From NCBI GenBank assembly GCA_002344215.1, contig DDSV01000019.1:1-11061 (forward strand): a DNA stretch of 11,061 bases, in the 5' to 3' direction. The DNA comes from Akkermansiaceae bacterium UBA2381. Its GTDB lineage: Bacteria; Verrucomicrobiota; Verrucomicrobiia; Verrucomicrobiales; DEV007. A program made the position numbers and the translations under genes. Positions 6,588 to 11,061 of this stretch are shown piece after piece. The notes beneath the pieces were generated by a model. The model did not search any database. It was not told where the DNA came from and saw only the letters and a program-made list of their open reading frames with translations. Numbering within the stretch: the stretch's first letter is position 1; the number at the start of each line of letters is the position of its first letter.

Positions 6588-7472
6588 ATGCCTCGCCCAA
6601 CCCTGAAATCCTTCGGATCGCTGGCGCTGCTTTTCCTCTGCGCGATCGGCATCACCCAGGACCGGTCCGGCCACGTCCGTACGACCTATTTTGGAATCAA
6701 GGACGGGGAAGTGCCGGAAGACCCCCGGGAATGGCGGGGGGGACGCTACGACGACTTTCCCGACTGGAGTGTCAACGCGGAGTTGCCCAACGATGTCTTC
6801 ACCTTCGCCCGCCTTCGCTACAATTCGGGAACCTGGATGGGACAACGGGCCAAGTGGCTCATCGACTACCCTGACAGCGAGCTGAATTTCTCCTACCGGC
6901 TCCAGCAGCTGACCTCTCTCGAAGTTGATCCGAAGGGGGCGATCGTGGATATCGACGCCGAACAACTTCGTCATTACCCCTTCATTTACATGATCGAACC
7001 GGGGGATATCTGGATCACCGACGAAGAAGCGACCATCCTCAGGGACTATCTCCTAAACGGAGGATTCATCATGGTCGATGACTTCTGGGGGCTCTATGAG
7101 TGGAAAAATTTCGAACGCGCCCTGAAGCAGATCTTCCCGGATCGCGACTATGTGGAGCTCGAGCTAGATCACCCCATCTTTCACATGGTCTTTGACCTCG
7201 AAATCAAACCGCAAATCCCGGCGGTCGGGATGGCCATGATGGGGCGGGAGGAGGGAATCACTTACGAATGGAACAAGCCCGGATCCGAGACCCCCCACTA
7301 CCGGGCCATTCTCGATGACGCGGGCCGGGTCTGCATGATGATCTGCTTTAACACCGATCTCGGGGACGGATGGGAGGAGGAAGGAACCGATCCCTGGTAC
7401 TTCCGTGAGTTCTCGGAAAAATACGCCTACCCTCTCGGGATCAATATTGTCTTCTACGCCCTCACCCACTGA
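6588..7472 (+). CDS. Exported DUF4159-domain protein
   Basis: 294-residue protein of unknown function. Residues 8-21 (FGSLALLFLCAIG preceded by Arg and Lys) form a signal peptide or N-terminal anchor; Cys18 is not in a convincing lipobox. The rest matches the DUF4159 family (PF13709): FTFARLRYNS at 71-80, WLIDYPDSELNFSYRL at 90-105, YMIEPGDIWITDEEA at 134-148, GGFIMVDDFWG at 158-168, ELDHPIFHMVFDL at 192-204 and CFNTDLGDGWEEEG at 253-266. The family is thought to have a glutamine-amidotransferase-like fold, but no catalytic role is established and I assign none. ATG 6588 is chosen because it opens directly on the signal peptide; the frame could be extended to a TTG at 6465, which would bury the signal. 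No SD site is visible. It is divergent from the suf operon and convergent with the hydrolase gene, 18 bp away. Confidence 0.85.
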   Translation: MPRPTLKSFGSLALLFLCAIGITQDRSGHVRTTYFGIKDGEVPEDPREWRGGRYDDFPDWSVNAELPNDVFTFARLRYNSGTWMGQRAKWLIDYPDSELNFSYRLQQLTSLEVDPKGAIVDIDAEQLRHYPFIYMIEPGDIWITDEEATILRDYLLNGGFIMVDDFWGLYEWKNFERALKQIFPDRDYVELELDHPIFHMVFDLEIKPQIPAVGMAMMGREEGITYEWNKPGSETPHYRAILDDAGRVCMMICFNTDLGDGWEEEGTDPWYFREFSEKYAYPLGINIVFYALTH

Positions 7473-7490
7473 GGCGTGACTTCTACGGTG

Positions 7491-8366
7491 CTATTTCCCC
7501 CGGTTCCCCAACCAAACGCGAACCGCATTCGACACTGCCTCGTGATGTGGCTCGCGAAATGGCTCATGACGGGCTCCCGAGATCATGATGAGGGTCTTTT
7601 GTTTCACCGGCAATTGCTCAAAGAGCTTTTCCGCGTAAGCGGGCGGGCAGACCCCGTCTTCGCTGCCCTGGGTAATTAGAAGGGAGAGGTCATCTCGAAT
7701 CCTCGTAAACGCGGAGTCAAACTCAGACACTGATTCAAGGAGGCTTGCGCCAAACCGAAGGGAAATCCGCCGGTGAACTCCATCCTTTCTCAATGTGGCT
7801 AAAGCAATGGGATCAAATCCGGTATGGAAGCAGTCCTTCACTCTCACCCCGGTGCTTAATGTCACCCGGGGGAGATGCCGCGCGAGAAGTCGGGCAAAGG
7901 CGATTTTCAGCGCCGATTGGTTGTGGGCGGGAGCGAGAAGTGGAGAGCTGAGCCAAACCCATTGCAACTGATTCAACAGGGCCGGGCCTCCACCGAGCCA
8001 GTGAAGAAGGAGGTAGGCACCGGTGGAATGAGCAAAGATGCCCACCGGCGAACTCCCGGTCTCGAGAAGGATCTCTTCGATCAAGCGGCCCGCCTCCGCG
8101 ACAGTGGGCATGTCTCCCCTGAGACCGTCGGATTCTCCGTTCCCCGGCCAGTCAAAACCGATCACCCGGTATCCGGCCCCGGTCAGCAGTCCGGCAGCCC
8201 AATCGTGGCGACGGACATGATCACCGAGACCATGCATCAGGAGAACCGTCCCCTTGTCCCCACCCGGGGGATGCCACTGCCGAAGGTGAATATTCTTCGA
8301 AAGAGACGGGGATTGAAAATGGCTGCTGAGTTGGATGGATTCGCTCACCTGTTCACGCTCGGTCAC
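7491..8366 (-). CDS. Alpha/beta hydrolase (monoacylglycerol lipase / S33-like)
   Basis: 291-residue serine hydrolase of the Hydrolase_4 type related to monoacylglycerol lipases and lysophospholipases. The oxyanion-hole motif HGLGDH is at residues 45-50, followed by FDWPGNGESDG at 71-81. The nucleophile elbow is AHSTG with Ser114, where the first position is Ala rather than the common Gly. The likely triad is completed by Asp237 (QGSEDGVCP) and His267 (GARHEPF). There is no signal peptide, so it is probably cytoplasmic. The substrate cannot be told from sequence; a lipid ester or other small ester is likely. The start is GTG at 8364-8366 with no SD site; no ATG precedes the catalytic core, and a GTG at residue 7 is an alternative. 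It is convergent with the DUF4159 gene and divergent from tRNA-Val. Confidence 0.88.
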   Translation of the reverse strand: MTEREQVSESIQLSSHFQSPSLSKNIHLRQWHPPGGDKGTVLLMHGLGDHVRRHDWAAGLLTGAGYRVIGFDWPGNGESDGLRGDMPTVAEAGRLIEEILLETGSSPVGIFAHSTGAYLLLHWLGGGPALLNQLQWVWLSSPLLAPAHNQSALKIAFARLLARHLPRVTLSTGVRVKDCFHTGFDPIALATLRKDGVHRRISLRFGASLLESVSEFDSAFTRIRDDLSLLITQGSEDGVCPPAYAEKLFEQLPVKQKTLIMISGARHEPFREPHHEAVSNAVRVWLGNRGK

Positions 8367-8383
8367 GATCGGAAATATTCCAG

Positions 8384-8412
8384 TTGCGGATAAACTTCGC
8401 TGTGGTTACATT
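8384..8412 (+). promoter_or_regulatory. Sigma70-type promoter for tRNA-Val
   Basis: TTGCGG (8384-8389), a spacer of exactly 17 bases, then TACATT (8407-8412). Each hexamer keeps the most conserved positions of TTGACA and TATAAT. The predicted start is near 8419, leaving a leader of about 19 bases before the mature tRNA 5' end. The element overlaps the short divergent region shared with the hydrolase gene. Confidence 0.6.
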
Positions 8413-8418
8413 CGCCGC

Positions 8419-8437
8419 CCTCCCTTGGGAGGTTTTT
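8419..8437 (+). other. Terminator-like hairpin plus T5 in the tRNA-Val leader
   Basis: CCTCCC (8419-8424), TT, GGGAGG (8427-8432), then TTTTT (8433-8437), ending at the base before the mature tRNA. The stem is 5-6 bp and GC-rich and has the form of an intrinsic terminator. It lies downstream of the predicted tRNA promoter, and no plus-strand gene upstream needs terminating. It may be a 5' leader structure removed by RNase P or an early-termination element; the role is inferred. Confidence 0.5.
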
Positions 8438-8512
8438 GCGCGGTTAGCTCAGGGGTAGAGCATCACCTTGACACGGTGGGGGTCACTGGTTCAAATCCAG
8501 TATCGCGCACCA
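8438..8512 (+). tRNA. tRNA-Val (anticodon GAC)
   Basis: Complete cloverleaf of 75 bases including the encoded 3' CCA. The acceptor stem GCGCGGT (8438-8444) pairs with ATCGCGC (8502-8508) with one G-U wobble. The D-arm contains GCTCAGGGGTAGAGC. The anticodon stem TCACC/GGTGG encloses the loop TTGACAC with anticodon GAC at 8470-8472, which reads GUC and GUU valine codons. The T-arm is ACTGG-TTCAAAT-CCAGT. The discriminator is A8509, followed by CCA at 8510-8512 and then four T (8513-8516). The stop codon of the FKBP gene on the other strand is only ten bases beyond. Confidence 0.97.
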
Positions 8513-8522
8513 TTTTCCCAGC

Positions 8523-9059
8523 TCAGTAGATCACTTCGAACAGCTCCACGTCGAACATCAGCGTCTGATTCGGCCCGATCTTCGGAGGAGAACCCTGAGC
8601 CCCATAGGCGAGATGGGGCGGAACGGTGAAACGGTATTTGGCTCCCTCCTGCATCAGGGGGATCCCCTCGCGCCACCCGGCGATGACCTGATTCAGCCCG
8701 AAAGTCGCCGGCTGCCCACGTTGCACACTGCTGTCAAACACGGTTCCGTCCGGAAGGTAGCCGTGGTAATGAACCTTCACCCGGTTGAACGAAGATGGCC
8801 TCGCACCGGTTCCGGGGCGGAGAACTTCATATTTGAGACCGGAATAGGTCGTTTGGATTCCGGTCGAAGCCGGGACGGGATTTCCCGAGACGGTTGCGGC
8901 GTTTCCAGGTGCGGCATTGGCGGGCGAGGTTCCCAGAGTGGCCGGATTCGAAGGTTTGACCGTCGGCGAAGCACTCCCGTCGTCCTTATTGGCACAGCCG
9001 CCCAGGATGAGCATCGTGCTCAAGGAAAGGGACAGGGCGAAGGTGAATGGTGCTTTCAT
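8523..9059 (-). CDS. FKBP-type peptidyl-prolyl cis-trans isomerase, predicted lipoprotein
   Basis: 178-residue envelope protein that catalyses cis-trans isomerisation of Xaa-Pro bonds to aid folding. Residues 1-21 form a lipoprotein signal peptide ending in the lipobox LGGC, with lipidated Cys22. The next residue is Ala rather than Asp, which by the E. coli rule favours the outer membrane. Residues about 28-68 are a low-complexity Pro/Ala/Ser/Thr/Asn linker. Residues about 74-178 are one FKBP domain with the usual active-site positions: Tyr98 in VHYHGYL, Phe108 and Asp109 in TVFDSS, VIAGW with Trp129, and Tyr152 in LAYG. ATG 9059 opens on the signal peptide; a TTG four codons upstream (9071) is less likely. 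It follows lspA by 68 bp on the same strand and converges on tRNA-Val. Confidence 0.93.
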   Translation of the reverse strand: MKAPFTFALSLSLSTMLILGGCANKDDGSASPTVKPSNPATLGTSPANAAPGNAATVSGNPVPASTGIQTTYSGLKYEVLRPGTGARPSSFNRVKVHYHGYLPDGTVFDSSVQRGQPATFGLNQVIAGWREGIPLMQEGAKYRFTVPPHLAYGAQGSPPKIGPNQTLMFDVELFEVIY

Positions 9060-9127
9060 GACAATCGGCAAGGTGCCAGAGATTTTCGATTCTGAAAGGG
9101 AAAAGGAAAACGCCCGCCTTCCATCGA

Positions 9128-9670
9128 TCAGGCATTCCCGGGAGTTTTCTTCGCGGCTCCCGGCTGGCGAAAGGCCGAGATGATGAGCAGCGCGGCCGCG
9201 ATACAGATGCAGGAGTCCGCTACGTTGAAAGAAGGAAAGTGCCCGCCCGAAGCCGGAAAAAGCGTTCCGTAAAACGGCGGCTGAAAGTCGAGAAAGTCGA
9301 CAACGTAGCCGCGGCCCGGGAGAAGCCGGTCCGTCAGATTACCGATAATGCCGCTGATGAGCAGCGAGGCGGCGACTTTCGAGATCAGGTCGGGGAAGGC
9401 CCCTTTTCTCCAGAGCATCGTTATGGCGGTCATCGCGGCAACTCCGATAATCCCGAAAAACCAGTTCGCATGCTCAGCTCCGTTCATGACTCCGAAGGCC
9501 ATCCCGGTGTTGTGAACCCGCACGATATTGAAAAAGCCGGGTATGACCTCGATCACCCGGTGAGCGACCGGCTCATTCACCGCGTCGGGAAAATTCGAGA
9601 CGATGAGCCACTTCGTCCACTGATCGAGGACATAGAGCGGCAGGGTCAGGGCGAGGAGAAATTTTCTCAT
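9128..9670 (-). CDS. lspA: Lipoprotein signal peptidase (signal peptidase II)
   Basis: 180-residue inner-membrane aspartyl protease that cleaves signal peptides from diacylglyceryl-modified prolipoproteins. Four hydrophobic segments are visible, at about 4-25, 68-86, 98-114 and 148-166. Conserved blocks are LDQWTK (Asp16, Lys20), VHNTGMAFG (Asn54), GIIGNLTDR (Asn111, catalytic Asp114), GYVVDFLDF and FNVADSCI (catalytic Asp152). Length fits the family (about 160-180), with a short basic tail. The ATG at 9668-9670 overlaps the ileS stop as ATGA, so translation is probably coupled; no separate SD is present. The downstream neighbour is a lipoprotein that it would process. Confidence 0.98.
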   Translation of the reverse strand: MRKFLLALTLPLYVLDQWTKWLIVSNFPDAVNEPVAHRVIEVIPGFFNIVRVHNTGMAFGVMNGAEHANWFFGIIGVAAMTAITMLWRKGAFPDLISKVAASLLISGIIGNLTDRLLPGRGYVVDFLDFQPPFYGTLFPASGGHFPSFNVADSCICIAAALLIISAFRQPGAAKKTPGNA

Positions 9671-11061
9671 GTGGCGAGGGGGGCGAGGGAGACGACTACC
9701 TCGTCACAGCGAGAGCAGAGGCTGCTTCCCGCGTGAAGGGTGAGAGAGCGGCGGCAGCGCGGGCACTCCTCGTGCCTCGTCACCGCGACGGTCGCGCGGG
9801 CGGGACCATCAGTGGCCTCGACCGAAACGCCCGAGACCATGAGGAATTCCAGTGCTTCTTCGGGAGCCTCACTCAGGACCGCTCGCGCGGCATCGTCAGC
9901 GGGGAGATGGAAGACGACCGCGGCACGCTCGCGCTTTTTGAACTCGTCCGCCTTGACCGCTCCGTCAATCGCGACCTGGGCGAGATCGCGGAGGCGGGAA
10001 AGGTGACCGATTTTCACCGTGGCCTCGTCCGAGGCAAAGGCCGGATCGGCCTCGGGGAAAAGCTCGAGATGGACCGACTCTGTGTGCCCGGCATACTCCC
10101 AGGCCTCGTCGGCGGTGTAGGCGAGGACGGGTGCGATGAGCTTTACGAGCCCTTCGAAGACCTGATGAATCGCCGTCTGCGAGGCTCTCCGGCGCGGGGA
10201 GGCGACGGCGTCGCAGTACATACGATCCTTCGTGATGTCGACGTAGAGCGCACTGAGATCGACTGCACAGAACTGGTTGAGCGTGTTGAAAACCTTGCGG
10301 AATTCAAAGGCGGCATAGGCCTCGCGGCATTCGATCACGACCTGGTGGAGACGCTCGAGGATCCAGCGATCGAGCAGAGTCATCGCTTCGGGTCCGACCC
10401 CGTCCTTCGTGATGTCGAAGTCGTTCAGGTTCGCAAGGAGGATGCGCAGGGTGTTGCGGAAACGGCGATAGGGCTCAGCGGTCTGCTTGAAGAGATCTTC
10501 GCCAAACGGCACCTCGTTCTGCCAATCGACACTGCTCACCCAGAGACGGAGGATGTCCGCGCCGTACTTGTCGTAGAAATAGGCCGCATCAACCGGCTTG
10601 CCCGACTTCTTCGCTTCGGACTTGGAGATCTTTTTCTTATCCTGATCGACGACAAAACCGTGCGTCATGACCGCCTTGTAGGGTGCCTTATCCCGCACCG
10701 CGACGCTGAGCATTAGGGAGCTCTGGAACCAGCCGCGATGCTGGTCGGTTGCTTCGAGATACAGGTCGGCGGGGCAGCTCAGTTCGGGATGGCGATCCAT
10801 CACCGCGACATGGCTCGAGCCCGAGTCGATCCAGACGTCGAGGGTGTCGGTGCATCGCTTCGTCCCGGCGGGGAGACCGAGCGACTCGGCCCACCACGCA
10901 TCGTCTTTTTCAAACCAGAGATTGGTCCCACCCGACTCGGTCAGGTCGGCCACTTTGCGCGCGAGCGCGGCATCGATCATCGGCTCGCCAGACTCGGCGT
11001 CGTAGAATACGGGCAGCGGCACGCCCCAGGTGCGCTGGCGCGAGATGCACCAGTCGGGTCG
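9667..11061 (-). CDS. ileS: Isoleucyl-tRNA synthetase, C-terminal half (5' end outside window)
   Basis: Class Ia synthetase that charges tRNA-Ile in the cytoplasm. The frame is open to the right edge; 464 residues of roughly 900-950 are visible, beginning in the catalytic core at RPDWCISRQRTWGVPLP. Further blocks are LDVWIDSGSSH, TDQHRGWFQSSLM and the ATP-binding loop, which reads KISKS (10618-10632) instead of the usual KMSKS. Then come GADILRLWVSSVDW, EPYRRFRNTLRILLANLNDF and an anticodon-binding helical domain. The C-terminus carries the zinc motif CPRC followed by CSRC, as in bacterial IleRS of the E. coli type. The first residue of the longest Met-initiated frame would be an internal GTG at 11022, not a true start. 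It overlaps lspA by four bases. Confidence 0.97.
   Translation of the reverse strand, partial: RPDWCISRQRTWGVPLPVFYDAESGEPMIDAALARKVADLTESGGTNLWFEKDDAWWAESLGLPAGTKRCTDTLDVWIDSGSSHVAVMDRHPELSCPADLYLEATDQHRGWFQSSLMLSVAVRDKAPYKAVMTHGFVVDQDKKKISKSEAKKSGKPVDAAYFYDKYGADILRLWVSSVDWQNEVPFGEDLFKQTAEPYRRFRNTLRILLANLNDFDITKDGVGPEAMTLLDRWILERLHQVVIECREAYAAFEFRKVFNTLNQFCAVDLSALYVDITKDRMYCDAVASPRRRASQTAIHQVFEGLVKLIAPVLAYTADEAWEYAGHTESVHLELFPEADPAFASDEATVKIGHLSRLRDLAQVAIDGAVKADEFKKRERAAVVFHLPADDAARAVLSEAPEEALEFLMVSGVSVEATDGPARATVAVTRHEECPRCRRSLTLHAGSSLCSRCDEVVVSLAPLAT

Noticed and set aside
9733..10716. Long (327-codon) open frame on the plus strand opposite ileS
   Set aside because: It is a mirror frame of a conserved synthetase; the composition is rich in Glu, Asp, Arg and Gly as expected for antisense of GC-rich coding DNA, with no recognisable domain.
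1..11061. Mobile element, phage, CRISPR, toxin-antitoxin or defence system
   Set aside because: Every sizeable gene belongs to a housekeeping or metabolic family; there is no transposase, integrase, spaced repeat array or paired small gene. The only tRNA has no attachment-site duplication or integrase near it.

Overview
This GC-rich chromosomal window looks like a core segment from a Gram-negative bacterium. It has an lsp-processed lipoprotein, an outer-membrane-type lipoprotein signal and an ileS-lspA operon. I lean towards the Verrucomicrobiota/PVC group because of the DUF4159 secreted protein, the SUF layout with a Fur-family gene at its head, the scarcity of Shine-Dalgarno sites, and the hairpin-rich intergenic element. 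That placement is inference from gene content; no rRNA is present to settle it. I see no phage, transposase, CRISPR array or recognisable defence cassette.

Layout from left to right. The 3' part of leuS (+) enters from the left edge. It is followed by a compact three-hairpin palindromic element (about 1021-1109) and a gene for a 37-kDa nucleoid-associated (NdpA/YejK-family) protein (+). That gene meets, with no spacer, the end of a four-gene minus-strand operon transcribed in the order Fur-family regulator, sufC, sufB, sufD. The operon supplies the SufBC2D scaffold for iron-sulfur cluster assembly. The cysteine desulfurase (SufS) and sulfur-transfer partner (SufE/SufU) are not in the window. 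The regulator reproduces the PerR metal-site numbering but has Cys at position 85 where PerR has Asp, and interleaved inverted repeats lie upstream of it, a plausible operator.

Across a 268-bp divergent intergenic region lies an exported DUF4159 protein (+), convergent with an alpha/beta hydrolase of the monoacylglycerol-lipase/S33 type (-). Then comes tRNA-Val(GAC) (+) with an encoded CCA, a good promoter, and an unusual terminator-like hairpin with five T immediately before its 5' end.

The right end is a minus-strand cluster, ileS (partial, open at the right edge) -> lspA -> FKBP-type peptidyl-prolyl isomerase. The first two genes overlap as ATGA. The order parallels ileS-lspA-fkpB of Escherichia coli, but here the FKBP protein is itself a predicted lipoprotein and so a likely substrate of its LspA neighbour. 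Most of the window is ordinary housekeeping sequence. The points worth a second look are the regulator's Cys85 and its operator, the palindromic element after leuS, the hairpin before tRNA-Val, and the lipoprotein FKBP.
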